Below, one piece after another: positions 50,268 to 63,539 of a stretch of 64,000 bases of DNA. The position numbers were made by a program, and so were the translations under genes. How positions within the stretch are numbered: position 1 is the first letter of the stretch; each line of letters opens with the position of its first letter. The notes under the pieces are model-generated. The model was not told the origin of the DNA. It saw nothing but the letters and a program-made list of their open reading frames with translations, and did no database searches. Origin of the DNA: Motacilla alba alba (lineage: Eukaryota; Chordata; Aves; Passeriformes; Motacillidae); assembly GCF_015832195.1 (NCBI RefSeq), contig NC_052046.1, forward strand, positions 35,120,911 to 35,184,910, in the 5' to 3' direction.

Positions 50268-50395
50268 TGATGAATAGCTTGCAAGAATTTGCGTTGATGT
50301 TTCCTTACTTTTGCATGGTCTATTTTTTTAACCAGTTTTGTGTTTTTATAAATTAACCATGTTTCCCTGAGTACATTGGCCGCTGCATTTTTCAC
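50268..50395 (-). CDS. KCNN2: KCNN2 internal exon: core of the calmodulin-binding domain
   Basis: This 128-bp exon encodes [20 protein letters not shown] followed by [20 protein letters not shown] and IH, then two bases of the Gln codon completed by the next exon. It matches rat SK2 residues 420-461, the amphipathic helical region gripped by calmodulin that couples calcium binding to gate opening. On the minus strand the acceptor reads TTTTATTAAACAG|GTG and the donor CA|GTAAGT, a full consensus. It begins in phase 0 and ends after two bases of a codon; the 70-bp exon at 45690-45759 supplies the third. I see no stop, frameshift or altered key residue. Some mammalian SK2 transcripts insert Ala-Arg-Lys just after this exon. 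Neither the nine bases after this donor nor the nine before the next acceptor encode that insert. Confidence 0.97.
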
Positions 50396-52850
50396 CTGTT
50401 TAATAAAAGAAAAACACCAGGCTGACAAAAGTAGCATTATGTTATGTTTTACTTTTCTGTTACTAACTCTTCCTAAAGCTTTTGAAATGCTGTCTTAACT
50501 GTGGGAAGTGGGTACCTCAAGAAGCTGAAGCACTGAGGGAAGAAAGCAACAACTGGATTAAGGGGACTGCTGAGCAGTTTCCTTTTTATACAGATGTGAT
50601 GTTCAGATCAAATATTTTTGCATCCAGGAATAATTTTCTCTCTTCAAAGAGTTGTAACTATTCGGTGTTTATGGCAATATAAATTACAGTGACGAAATAC
50701 TAATGCATTATCTGTATGTTAATTAAGTTTATTCAATAGGATCATAACATTTCTCTCTTTCTTGTTCTACGGTTAGCACTTCTTAATTCTTTTAGCAATT
50801 TAACGGTCTTTTAAACTACCAGAGGTGTTTGAGCACTTTTTCCCTTTCTTTTTTCTCTTTTTCTTTTTTTGGTGGAATTTAGTTTTTGCATGTATTTCTT
50901 TTTTAACATTCTCCAAGAAGATGAAAAAAATATGTTGTCAATTAATGTGGGCAGAGTTCTATTTAAAAAGTGGTTTGACTTTTTTTTTTTTAAATTTGGC
51001 TTCCCATAAAATATTAAGAGTACTTTCAGTTCCCTTTTTAGACCCTCCAAAATTTTCAAGAATGCTTAAAAACATACAAATAATTTGAATGCAATGTTGA
51101 TTAATGGCTGAATGACAAGGTTATTTGGAAAGAAAAATTGTCCTAATTATTCATCTTTATTTTCTCTCCCTCCAGCTTTACATCATGCCAGTAACTGCAG
51201 TGTCAGAGCTAAGTCAATGGCTAAGACATTGCAGGAATGTCATGCTATAGCTTAGCCCAGCAACAGGCTCCCCCACCTTGCACTTGTAAGTGTTGGAGAA
51301 CCTTGTCCTGTCTTCACTAACAGCACAACCATGGTTTAGAGACCTCCTCACAATCTCTAAGTAGCCTTTGCACATTCAAAAGGTATGGCTATCATCAGGC
51401 TGTAAGGAAAGATCCCCAGTATCTGCATGATTTGTGATCTGACGTGCATCTTGGATTTGTTTGCTTGGCTCACTTTTCATGGGCTTTGAGTTTCACGAGC
51501 TTAAAGCTCTGAAAGCACCACTTGAATAAAGTATTAGACTAACATTGAGATTTATGTGAAGAATAGATGAACAAAATAAACTTCAAAAGGCATAAATAAA
51601 GACTACACTCAAAATCTGGCCAATCTCTGAGACACACTTTGGGCTCAGCTGTCAGATAACACTAGAAAAGTAACTGTGTTATGAAAGGACAAATTATTTC
51701 CCACAGTCTAGTATCAACAACACTTTAACTGATTGTAATAGGAATGTAAATCAACAAGCTCAGAGAGACACCTTTATACCTATATAAGAACTCTCTTCCC
51801 ACTCATCCTTAGTCTTTCCCTACTGTGACTCCTTACAGGAAATACAGGCTTTTAGTAGTGAGCAGCACAGAAATGAAAGCCAGCACAGCCAGAGAAAAAC
51901 AGCATGTGGGGACAGGACAGGGCTCTCTGCAGGGCAAGACCCGTGGCAGTGCAGCGCTGCAGTGCTGCATGGAGCTGTGCTGGGGCAGCCATCCTGCTCC
52001 TCACCTGGAGCAGAACTACTGTCTCCATTTCAGGCACCCACAACTAAGGAGAAACTGTGCTGAGTTCTGCCAGGTTGTGATTATAAGCACCTTTGTCTTC
52101 ACATTGGCGTTTCTCAATAATGAAGACTGAACAAGTTGAGTGGACTGTACAGCTACTACTCATTTTCTTGTTGCCTCAACACTGACCTGTTTTATTTCAG
52201 CAAAGGGTTTGTATGGCCATGTTTGCTGCATTTTCTTTCATTTAAAAATATTTCTATCAATACCAATGACTCCTGTTTTGTGAAAAATAGTTTCTTCTAA
52301 AAATAATGTATACAAATATCTTTCAGGGTTCTTCAGTACTGTGTGCCACTAAATAAACTAAGCATTGTGTACAAAAAGCATCTGGAAAGACTGCCTCACT
52401 GTTATTGTTCATATGTTGTCAACATATGAAAACATATGTTGTTTTGTTAAGAACATCTCTCATAGCTTGACATTTTTGTGTTTATCTGTTATTTCACCTA
52501 TTTTAGCTACAAAAAATATATAATTTCATATGTCACGCAAAAGCTTTTGGTTAAATACAATAGTCTAGTTTCACAACATTTAACTGCTAATTAACTAATT
52601 AACACCAAATACGTTCCACTTACAAGGGCTCTCTATACAATATTCTATCCAAATTCTTAAAATTTGCTAACAAGTTGCAGTTGCCCTCAATTTAAGGAAA
52701 AATTCAAGGCATCCTATTTCTAATATTTCAAAATAATACCCATTATAAAGTTCAGCAAGGATACCAAGCAGGAGACTACTTAAAGACAAATACATAAATA
52801 AATTAAGACATAGTATTCCTTTTCAGTTGTGAATATAACGTGTGACTTAC
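50396..52850 (-). other. KCNN2: KCNN2 intron
   Basis: This intron of 2455 bp runs from donor GTAAGT at 52850 to acceptor AAACAG at 50396. It contains a short GC-richer block (about 51850-52050) with no recognisable coding content, pyrimidine-rich runs near 50840-50990, and a compact inverted repeat at 52410-52428. Confidence 0.85.
52410..52440. repeat. Perfect inverted repeat plus a second palindrome
   Basis: CATATGTTG (52410-52418) and CAACATATG (52420-52428) are perfect inverted arms around a single base. The 10-bp palindrome AACATATGTT follows at 52431-52440. It lies in a KCNN2 intron. Confidence 0.85.
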
Positions 52851-52961
52851 TCTTTTAGTTAGCTGGGTGTCCATCATGAAATTATGCACATGTTTTTCAG
52901 CTTTGGTAAGTTCTAACTTCCTTGCCACCACAGCTACCACCAGTGCAGTGCACCCAGCACC
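52851..52961 (-). CDS. KCNN2: KCNN2 (SK2 channel) internal exon: end of S6 and start of the calmodulin-binding domain
   Basis: SK2 is a plasma-membrane potassium channel opened by calcium through constitutively bound calmodulin. It shapes after-hyperpolarisation in neurons, heart and hair cells. This 111-bp exon encodes 37 residues, starting [15 protein letters not shown] and continuing through [11 protein letters not shown] to DTQLTKR. They match rat SK2 residues 383-419: the cytoplasmic end of S6, the linker, and the first helix of the calmodulin-binding domain. On the minus strand the acceptor reads TTGTTTTCAG and the donor AGA|GTAAGT. Both junctions fall between codons (phase 0), and 111 bp is the size I recall for this exon in mammals. 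The preceding pore exon (GYGDMVP) was sought between 53000 and 64000 on the minus strand and not found, so the gene continues off the right edge. The S6 sequence separates it from most other channels, and the downstream exons identify SK2 rather than SK1 or SK3. Confidence 0.97.
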
Positions 52962-55076
52962 CTGAAAACAATAAAACAAACCCCCAAGATGTTACTACTG
53001 CATTTTGCAGAGTTTTTAGAGGAAGTTTCTCCTTTCCTGTAGAAGTATGGCAGGCATCAGGTAATTCATCCCAGATAAATAAAGTGAACATACTACAGCT
53101 GTTTCATTTCAGAGTATTATGACAAGTCAGTATTTACAGGCTGGTAAACTATTAAAGCACCAAAGTAATTAGTGAGCAGCATCACTTAAAAGTTCTTGTG
53201 TTTTGTTTCTTTTTTTTTCCTGCAGGGGTTGAACATTTCCCATTTCTAATGCATAAACAAAGAGGGTGATAAAACCAAATTTTTAAACCCAGTAAGAGAG
53301 TACCCTGTTCTTAAAAATTTTCTCAAGGTTATAACAACTGCTAAAGAGGAAATAAGATTAGATTAGTATTTAGCACACACACACAAAAGAAAAGGTTCTT
53401 AGGATTTTCTGCAGGGCCTAAAAATAATAGTAAATTAGTATTTACTCACTTTAGCATATTTTCTTATTGTTCTGAGTCCTTCAGTGATCTTCTCCTTTAT
53501 TATTTCTGCTTATCTTTTTACCATATAAAATAGAAGACATACACAGTACCATATCTTCAAAACTTGGATGAAGAAAATGCCAATTTTACAATACATGCTC
53601 ATATATGTATGCACATGCATGTATACACATTGACATGTATGTGCACAACATGCAAATTCCAGAAGGTGCCCGTCTTTTTGGAATGACAGTGGCTTTATCA
53701 GCATCACAAACATAAATGCTTCTTTATGGGGCAGGTGAAACAGAAAGGAGGCTAAAGAGAGCCAGGTAAAAAGCAGTGCCAATTTTTTACATCTAGAGGT
53801 ATCATTACCCTTACACTATTTATAAGTTCTGCTGCTTTAATATTTTGTTTTAATAAACAAATTTTTACAGCTTCTTTTTTTAAAAAGTATAAATATCTCA
53901 TTAAATAGACAAGGTTACATTTAACTTGCAGGTTCATTCCAGTCTAGCTCTTATTCACTTGTGTCAGTTACTCTTCAATAAAAAGCCATCTCTCATTGCT
54001 TCTCATTGAAGCATAGTGTATTTTGATTCACAGAGCTTTCTTCTACTCATTCTGTATTTCTCCCATAAATTTATTCTCCATCCTCCACCTCTATAACTGC
54101 CTTACCCTCTCCAGAAAATCCAGAAGAAATCTGAGAATTTAGCTTTCAAAATACAGAATCCATAATGAAAACATAGAGACTGAAAAATAAATTAACTCAT
54201 TGGGAACCCTTTTTCCACAGAGTCCTTAAAAATCTGGATCTTGTCACTCTGTATACTTAGTGAGGCATACAGTGAATTCTGTGAAAACCTTGAATTAATA
54301 TTTTTTCCATTTCCCTGGTAGATTGTTCCAAAAAATCCATCCAATCCTCCTCTCATTTTCTCCAATTAGTTCTCATCGTCCATCTGCAACAGCTCTCTGC
54401 ATTCCTTCAAATGAGTCCCTCATAATTTTGCTGCATTTCCTCCTTCTTTCCTGTCCCCAATACTAAGTCTTTGTTTTTGTCTACCTCTCTGTTGTCCAGT
54501 CTTGTGACGATGGAAGTTCATGGGAATTTACTTGAAGTTTTGCTCTCTCCATGAGTCAAAATGCTCCTAAAAGTTATTTTCCTTCTCTGGACCCCATTAA
54601 CAGTTAAAAAGAAAAAATACAGCCCACACAGCTTAAGGCTAAGCACTTCAGAAGCCCACTGAGCCTCCACTGGGAAGAGGAGAAGACAGAAGATGCTCTA
54701 ACACATGCTACCTCCCCAGAAAACAGACAGTGCTGTTTAGGTCTTCTTCCTGTCGAGGGAAATGCTAATATGCAGAAGACTTCTCTGTAGGCAAAAAAAT
54801 TAATAAATCATCCCATATAATAGCAAGGAAATGAAGATAAAAGCAGGCATCTCTTGGTTCAGTATGTCAGGAAAACCAGGGTCAGATGTTGATTTAATGA
54901 CATAACCAGAGTTCTGCCTGCTCACAGCAAGAAAGCTAGAATGGAAATGAGCTTGTCAATACAGACCCCACTAGCAAAATAACACCTATTTAAGCCAATT
55001 TACTGGGGGTGAGAAATACTAGATCATTTGTTCCGAATCCCCCTCAAATAGGCTAGAGGAATGGTAGCAGGCAAAA

Positions 55077-55712
55077 TCTGGGAGCCGCCGCTATCAGGAC
55101 GACTCTGCAGATGTGTTAGAAAGTCCTTTTTCCCAACCCGGCTGTCGAAGAAGGAGTCAGAAGTCTTAGGCTGTCGGTATCAAGGTTGTTTATTAATTGT
55201 TATCTAAAACATTTTCTGTCGGGCCTGCTGCAATCTGTTCAGCAGGTCAGCCAAAGGCACACTTCCCACCTACGAGGCTGGTGCTATCTTTTACACTAAA
55301 AACTACGTGTACTATATTTACAATTCTGTTCCAATACCTATCACCTATGTTAGACAGTCAGCTTCTATTCTAAACCAATCTAAAAGTGCCAACATCACCC
55401 AAATCATGGGGGCTAGGAAGAAGAATGAAGAAGGACAAGGCACCCCCTGATTCTTCCATTTTGGAGCCTCAGACCCCCATGCACAAAGTCCCAAACCCCC
55501 ATGTACAAAATCCTAAAATTTTTCCCTTCACCCTGTGATCACTACTATTGTGCTATCTAAACTTTTGTGACTCCTCATACAGAGTTGGTAATTTGCTCCA
55601 TGGGCTAAGATCAAAACCCCACGTGTCTTTGGCTGCATGCCAGGGTCTCAGAGCCCCCTGCCAGTGGCTCAGGCCATCCAGGGCACCCAGAGGGGTGTCC
55701 TGGGTTCCGACA
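55077..55712 (-). mobile_element. Solo LTR of an endogenous retrovirus inside the KCNN2 intron
   Basis: A 636-bp segment of distinct composition is flanked by perfect 6-bp direct repeats GCAAAA at 55071-55076 and 55713-55718, consistent with a target-site duplication. Read on the minus strand it begins TGTCGGAACCCAGGACACCC, has a 22-bp tandem duplication in the U3-like part (55473-55515), and carries AATAAA (55189-55194) about 110 bp before its far end, as expected for an LTR polyadenylation signal. Its last bases are CCCAGA, not the usual CA, so the right-hand boundary in LTR orientation may be off by a few bases or mutated. No gag, pol or env remnant is attached, so it is probably a solo LTR left by recombination. 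Its orientation matches KCNN2. It resembles bird ERVL-type LTRs, but the family is not certain. Confidence 0.75.
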
Positions 55713-58700
55713 GCAAAAGAGCTTGCTCTGAAGCAAAATCATTCCAGCCTTTGTGATTAAGGCATTTTCAATATGGCACAGCAGCTGTAAGGGCCAAATG
55801 CTGTCAAAAGTAGGAGTTTTATGTCACACATAAAATATACTGCCTGTGGCATCACAATACTGTCACTGGTGAGCTGTGACAACCACCTCTATGGTGTATA
55901 TGCACTGCTATCTTATTCACCTCCAGAACAGCTTTATTGCAATGGCAAGGTATTCTAAATTCAGTTTAAACCTCTCGGCTTTGTGGTATATGATGGGATC
56001 TCAGGACATGAACATGAGTTCTTCTAGTGTTTCTTCAGAAGTAGGAAGTATTATACTATCTGCATGTCTACATTTCACAGTACTGTGAAGGAAAAATAAT
56101 CACTCACAGCAGCGTACAACAATGACTAAAATTCCACTTAAACTACATGATGCTGATTAATATTTTATGTTACAGCAACCTGCAGTATTACATGGCTCCC
56201 CTAAAGAGCTCAGCATCCTTAAAAATACTCATAAAGTGAGAATTATTTAAAATTTCAGAAATTAAATTGAGGAAATATAGTTAATTTAAAAAATGGTAGC
56301 AATGTTGCATGACATGTTTTTGAAGATGCTGATTCATAGGAAAATCAGTAGGTCACCTTATACCCCCAGTTTGTTGTATCAGTACTATGCAGTGCATCAG
56401 CTACTTATTTATTAAAATTACTCAAACTAAGTAAAAGCATTAATAATTATTTCATCTGCAGGAGGGGTTTTCTAGAGAATAAAATTCTACAAAGTCTTAT
56501 ATTTGACTACTGCATTAACTTTCAACATCATTATTTTTATCCAGTTTTGAAGTAAATAATAAAATAAATCATTGCTTGAAGCTCTTGTTCAGGAGAATTG
56601 TATGTAAGATGAAGAAAATTAAAAAGGCAGGACTGTATATATTTTCAAGTATCAAAGCATTAATCAATTCTATCTGGAATTCACACTCCTTAATCCGCGG
56701 CCTCACCACCTCCTGCATTACAGAGCTATCGCAGTGTGTTTTGTCTTGGTAAGCAGCCTGGTTTTAAGGGCACTTAGGACAGAAATTATTACAACAAATG
56801 CAGTGCAAGCAAATTGACCAAGCCAAGGTTGAGGTCTGACTACATTGTTCATCTGCTCCACTTAGTGGAAACAGGTAATAACAGAATCAACTGTTCTTTA
56901 ATTTGATGGTGTTCAAGTACTCTGTGATCAAGTATTTGCCAGCAACCACCCATTTTAAAAGCTGATTCTGATACCTGAATTTTTCTGTTTTCTAGAAACA
57001 ACATGTACAAGCTAAATGAAATTATCTACTAAACCATGAGAAGCTCTTAAAGATCACAGGTTGAAGAATAGGCAAGATTAGGACTCCACTGTTGAGCTGA
57101 GCAATGCCTAGTTCCTGTTTGCAAGGATTAGAAGATGAAGCACATGAATTTCATCCTGAACACACAGTATTTCTTGCTTGATATGAAGTGTAGCATATTT
57201 GTCTACAGTAAAAGCAAGAAGTCTGAAAATAAACATATCCACAGTCTTCCAGCTGAGCAAATCAACAAACTCTGGGCTTCACAGTGGCATCAGATCTCTG
57301 ATGGTGATGTAGAATTTGCATTTATGAGCAGTACAACCTTTAGCATCAGGTTCATAACCATTTACATAGGACAGGACTTGCCTTGATTGTCAATCTATTC
57401 AGCTATTGTCCCTTATGAAAACAATTTGATGTGACTGCAATCAACTTGAGGACATTCTTTGTATCTTTAATTCTAAATATGCTGCTCCTGTTAAGGACAA
57501 AGAATGACACCTAAAGTTCCAGTGCTCATGCAGGTACGCAAGTCTGTGAAAGCCATTCTCCTCTCTAGCCCTCTTTGATGCCTAGAATACAAAGTGAGTT
57601 TCCCTGATGGAAATGTAAGTGGAAGTGTATGTTGGCATTTTACTCATATATGGTTAGGCAGTTTTTAAACACTAGTAGGATAACAATTTCCTTTGTTACA
57701 TAAATCTAAACGATGACTGATACACCTTAAAAAAATTAATGGAAGGATGGATTAAATTGAGGGGGAAAAAATAATGTCATCAGGCATTAATGTCAAGCCC
57801 ATGCTATTTGAAAAGGGAAAAAGAAGAAAGATAAATTAATTGTATTTTAAAATATACTTTAAATTTAGCAACTGAACATGACATGAATTTAGCTTAAACA
57901 TGACTCCCATAAAAAGGAATGACTATTACTTCATGTTGTCTTTCATTTTACTTACAGGCACCATGAAATGCAACTTTCCCTATTTTCTGCACAGTCTCTC
58001 CTCTTGGCACTTAGTTCTAAATTATTGCAAGCCTCCTTTCAACTGCTTTAACAAAGCAAACTATGTCTTAGACACATCAGTCATTGCTGCAATGGTTATT
58101 TTATTTGCCTGTCATTCTTACAATGCTACTCTGCTCTATGCTGATGTAGTCCCTTCTCTATGGCATCGTATACAGAACATTTGCCCTCAGTTGCAGTATT
58201 TTATGACTCCTCATGGATTTCAGTTCTAACAAGATCTTTCAGACAAGGTTCTTTGCATCACCTATTTACTTACTAAAAGCTCCCAAGAAACATATAAATC
58301 TAATATATAGTTTTCTTTTAAAATCTTCCCCTTTGTTTAGGATTTTTCTTACTACAAAGCCTAGCAAAACCAGTGAAGGTTCCTGGCATGCCAAGATGAC
58401 TTCTACTGATCCTACATAATTCCTCCTTGTTTCCCATTCTATTTGCTGTGTGGGAATGCTAAACTCATCAGTAATTTGGACTATGTGTTTCTATTCTCTT
58501 TACACAGCACTGGTATCAATAGGATCAGGAGTCCTGAAGGGCTACAGGAATATAAATAACAATTAATATAGTTGGTAGGCCTGTATTACCCAGTTATAGC
58601 ATGTACATCATACTAGACCTGACTTTCCCTTTTTCTTACTTGTCAAAGTCACTCATCAATATACTTGCTACATGCCAGCTGAGATGCCTTTTGCAGTCCC

Positions 58701-58745
58701 ACCACAATCCTCTGCCCTCTTCACTTTTGCAATCCGCACTGAGCT

Positions 58746-58765
58746 TTCTGCTGATATCAGCAGAA
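58746..58765. repeat. 20-bp perfect palindrome
   Basis: TTCTGCTGATATCAGCAGAA is its own reverse complement across all 20 bases. It lies deep in the large KCNN2 intron. Its function is unknown. Confidence 0.9.
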
Positions 58766-61700
58766 TCACCATATCAAAGCTGACTAACTAAAACTTACTA
58801 TAGAGGATTTTACATTACAGTAAACCACACCTGACACAGCCATGACAGCTGGAGGGAAAAACCTGTTGCTTCCCACAGCACACAACGAAAATGTGGCTAT
58901 GGAATCTGGATCAAGACCATGCCTTTACTACCACTCACAAGTGCTAAGACTGAAGGTTCACACTGCTGCAAGACAGTGACTGCAAAACTGCAGGGTTTAA
59001 ACTTCAAGGGCAGTCTAGCATGTACATCTAACATTCTGGTCAAGGCCCAGTTTTACTCACAGAGAAGTGCTTTCAACTCTTCAACCAAGGGTTTATATAA
59101 GGCAAATAAAGCTTAGCACTGGGTGCATTTTCAGTTAGAATTGAAAGCAGCATTTGGTCAGAGAAACCCTGTAGTCCTCTAAGTAAATGCCTCAGGCATT
59201 GTCACTTGGTTCTTTTCTTGATAAGGTTCCAAAATACCTTTACAAGACTACAGCGAATTGAGTTACTCCTGCAGCCACCCTGGAGGGTGCTGTTGGTGAG
59301 AAGGGAAGCAACACTGCATATCAGTGTCTCTGTTGAAAGTCACCTGGCATCTTTGGTTTACTGGACTGGAAGTGAAGTGCAATCTTAAGTGGTGTAGGCG
59401 TCACAAAAATGTCCTGCTATACTTGCCTGTAGCTGAAAGAATGCAGTTGCCACATTTCTTGCTCACTTCTCTTGGGATCCACTGAGGGAGAGAGAAGGTG
59501 CGCTTTGCAGACATATGGTTCTGGTGGGAAATTTAGCTCTGCACCAGAAAAGGCACAACATTCCTCCTGCTGCTCTGCATAAAATGAAAGTCCTGTAAGA
59601 ATTTAAACAGGTATTTTGTTCATTTGGCTCTCTCAAAGGTGGACATACATGACCACCAGGGAAGGGAAAAAAATTTTTAAAAAATGTTGCTTTGAAGTAA
59701 AAAGAGCCTCTCCAAAACAATACAGACAGAAGCTAGGGAAATGGTGCTGTATAAATGTGGGTTTGCATTTGTCACTGTTTACTGGGAGAGATGCATAACC
59801 TTGCAAGACTGAAATAAAATGAGTAATAGGACAACAACTATGTTATCTAACCAAAGTGTGATTTAAAAAACCTTTGCATTATTTATACATTCATGTATTC
59901 AATATTTGTCTGGCTACTATTGTCTTCAGTGGAGTTTGTCTGCATCACATCTAGAATTTTATTGCAACATTTAAATTTCTGATCTATATAAGAGTAGATA
60001 AGCAAGTTTGTTTACTTCTAATTAGTCCATAAGGTTTTCAGCAATGTTGCGAAAATAAAAATTATGAAGACCATTAAAATGTTATGTAAAAATGTGAAAT
60101 TGATAAAATAGTGTCACACATAAGAATGGATAGTCATAAGTGAGGGGGAAGTAAACTTCTTGAGAAATGAAAGCTGAGTACTAGGAGAGACATCTGGGAC
60201 AGCACAGGACATAATGATTTGTAACATGAAGACAGTATCTCTTCTACATGGGAACCTATAAAGGACTGTAGTGTTAATGAATGTAGTGTTAATGACTGTA
60301 GACTGTCAGAGAGCCCTGACAATTGAATATGGCCTGATGACTGGGCTCCTGGTAAACCTTCAGTAGTCATAACAGCTAAAACCCCTCTGGACAGTTTATC
60401 CCAAAACACATAAAAAACTTTTTGCTGGGCAAGAGTTTGAAGTGCGATTTCCTTAAATGAGCAGGCTTAACAGCCTATAAGCCTATTGAAACATCATTTC
60501 AATAATTCAGGATGAAAGCTACCTGATGTTCTTGTTCTTCACCTGTGTTGTAAATACAAAAGTTTCATGACAATATGTGTAAAAGTATATGGAAACTGCT
60601 GTATTAAATTTAAGGTAATTGCAAATGAAATTATATTTTCTCAGATCAAAGAAGTTTTGCTGCAACAGTCATCAGCTCTAGTCATACCTATGTAAACAAT
60701 GACAGCATGAGACAACTGCTTCTCATTCCAGCCAGAAACTAATTGCCTTTGAATTTACTGAAATAAATCCATAACTAGACCTTAGTGGGAAGAAGTTCCT
60801 GCGTCCTCTGACATTTCAAAAATTTCCCTGCTCTACTGGTAAAAAAAAAAGACCTTCTGAAGAAGTTTTTTTCCCCTTAATTTTTCTAGTTTTGAAAGAT
60901 GGTGAAACCTTTCAAGAGATTTTGTTTACTCAAATGGAGTAGAACTTCTGCCATTGTCTTACTTTTCAGATCAATGCCCTCTCAACCACTACTTCAGTGA
61001 TCACATTTTAAAGCTTCTCAACTTGAATTTGGTAATTTATGATTCTTTACTTCAGCTAGAAATTTGATTCCAACAAGCCACAGACATAAAATAATCTGAA
61101 ACTACCTTTATTCCCTACAATAGCTACCATTTTTGCAATTTGTTGTGCTGGAACAACAACAGTAGAGGACCTGACAAATTTCTCTGCAGCCCAACTTTTC
61201 ATAGCTTTACCACTAAGAATGAGGCATCATAACCTGTCTTCTCCATATAGAATTTCTGCTCAATACATTGCCTGCTTAGGTTGTACTATAATAGAAGGAA
61301 CAAACACAGTCTGTTCTAAGTCCTGATGTCACTTACATTTATTACTGAATTATCAGAATCTACTGAATTATATTCTAACATATATCTGAGACATGGATCC
61401 AAGATGTTATCAATTCACACGAAAAGTTCTTCATATTTTCTGTACTCTCAGAGAAGTAAAAACTGAACAGCATTCTAGATGTTTGAGATCGATACCTTCT
61501 TATCCACAGTGCTTTAACTTGAATTGACCATACATTTTCAGCTTTTAAAGTGTAATTCAAAATACTTTTCTATATTTTATAAACCATTGTTTCTCTGACA
61601 CACTACACAATTAAACAACGTGAACAAAAAATTCCATAAAATCACACATTTTAGACATTATTATGCACAATCATTTATGACCTTTTTTGTACACTATCCA

Positions 61701-63539
61701 TAAAGTTCTATAAAATAATTTCCGTATTTGCTCAAATCTGATGTTTACTTTATTTTTTCTCTTTCAGGACTCATCCCAGAAGACATGCAGGCAATGTTAA
61801 CAATGCAGTTAGAATCTACTTGTTTTTCACCTCTTTTTTTCTTACAATCTAACAAGTATTAAATTTCAAAAATAATACTGTTCAGATTTTGCTACCAAAA
61901 AAAAAATAAGACAGTTAGAAACTGCTACTCTAAGTGCCATGTTCCTATTTTAGGTAGTTCTCTGTATTTGTTGGTAAGACCAGGCAGTCTATAATTACCA
62001 TTTGCACAAACATCACAATTAAGCCTTAGATGAAGAGTCCTCTGTTCTTAAACCAGTAACACCTCATCCTCATCACTTTTTTCATGATTCATAGCAAAGA
62101 AATTGTGATTGTTTAGAGATAAATGCAGACTTCCAAAGAACATTAAAACCTTCATCATGAGAAGATTTAGAATGAGATCTTATTAGTTTTTGATTCACCA
62201 TTTGGAACTAATAAAAACTATTGTTCCTAAAGCCAGATTGTACACACTGACTTCATTGCAACTACTCTAATAAGAATACTTCATCTACACGAATGGTCCT
62301 CAAGTACTGTAGCTAAAAGATGCCACTTAAAATTTTCACAACGAAAAACTCAAATCTTGTCCACAGTTATTGCATACGTTTAAGAAACTTTCCTTATTTA
62401 TTTGGTTCTTTCCTAAGCCTAACAATCTCTTTGAAGTACATTTCAACAAGAGAAGCAATAAAAGTATAATTTCCATGTCAGCAAAGCAGACACTTGAAAT
62501 AACATCTATTTCATTTAAAGCAAACTTCATCAAGCTATACCCAACCAACAATTGCAATTCATCCGTTTTATTTGCAGCAACATAGGTTTGGCCTACATGT
62601 CTGCTTCTAACTGTTGAAGTTAGTGTGGCTTTGCAGAAAGATTCTGCATCATAAACTTTGCATTGTACAATAAATGCACCACCTCACCACATAATGCTGG
62701 ATCTAAAAGGAAAAAACGTCCTTAAAACTCGCAACAGGTCCTTGTATTTGCAGTCAGAAGAACTGATTGCCATTGTTTTAGCTTGTGTAACTGCAAAAGC
62801 TTACAAAGGTCTGCAAAAGCTATCCATCTCACAGTCCATAATAATGCATATTTCCATATCTTCTCACACACCTCCTTACCAATTTCTACAGACCTTCTTT
62901 AAATTGTTGCTAACTTCATTAATCTCCATGTAAAGCAGGGAAAATTTTGCAAACCACTCCAAGACCCTAGATGCAAAAAGCCATCAAGAAAGTGGACATG
63001 CTGCTTACACAAGCAGTTCCACTTAGAAACCACACACAGAAAGTGTTCCACCCGTAGCTGAGATCACCTTACTGATGAGCATCTGAGAGATCTGCCTGGA
63101 TGGGCACTGACAATCAGGCATGGCAGCTTCAGTAGGCATAAAACACACGCAAATACAGTACAACAACAAGCTGCACAGCATGGTGAAGATGCCACAGGTC
63201 TCCCTATTTCCTCTCTATCCTGTTCTGAGAACAGTGACAGCAGCTGTATGTGTATCCATCCAACACACTCTTCCAGACCCACCTAATGTACACAGGGGGC
63301 ACAGGATACATTTGCTCTCAATTTATAGTCCACCTGGCCCACAGTCTACTACTGCTGCCTAGTAAAGTCTCATTGGAAGAACATAGATTGGTAATTGAGT
63401 TGAGGCATCCAGTTCAGTTTCACTTGCTTGACTGTAAAACATCTCTGCATTGACTCCTCTTTGTAACACACTGTATCAGTATTTTTATGAAAGTTTCATA
63501 TATTTAAGTGCTTTGCAAGATCAAAGTGTAAATTGTTCA

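Noticed and set aside
57900..58229. 109-codon open frame with hydrophobic stretches, plus strand
   Set aside because: It lies antisense within the KCNN2 intron, with hydrophobic runs explained by T-rich codons and no recognisable membrane protein family.
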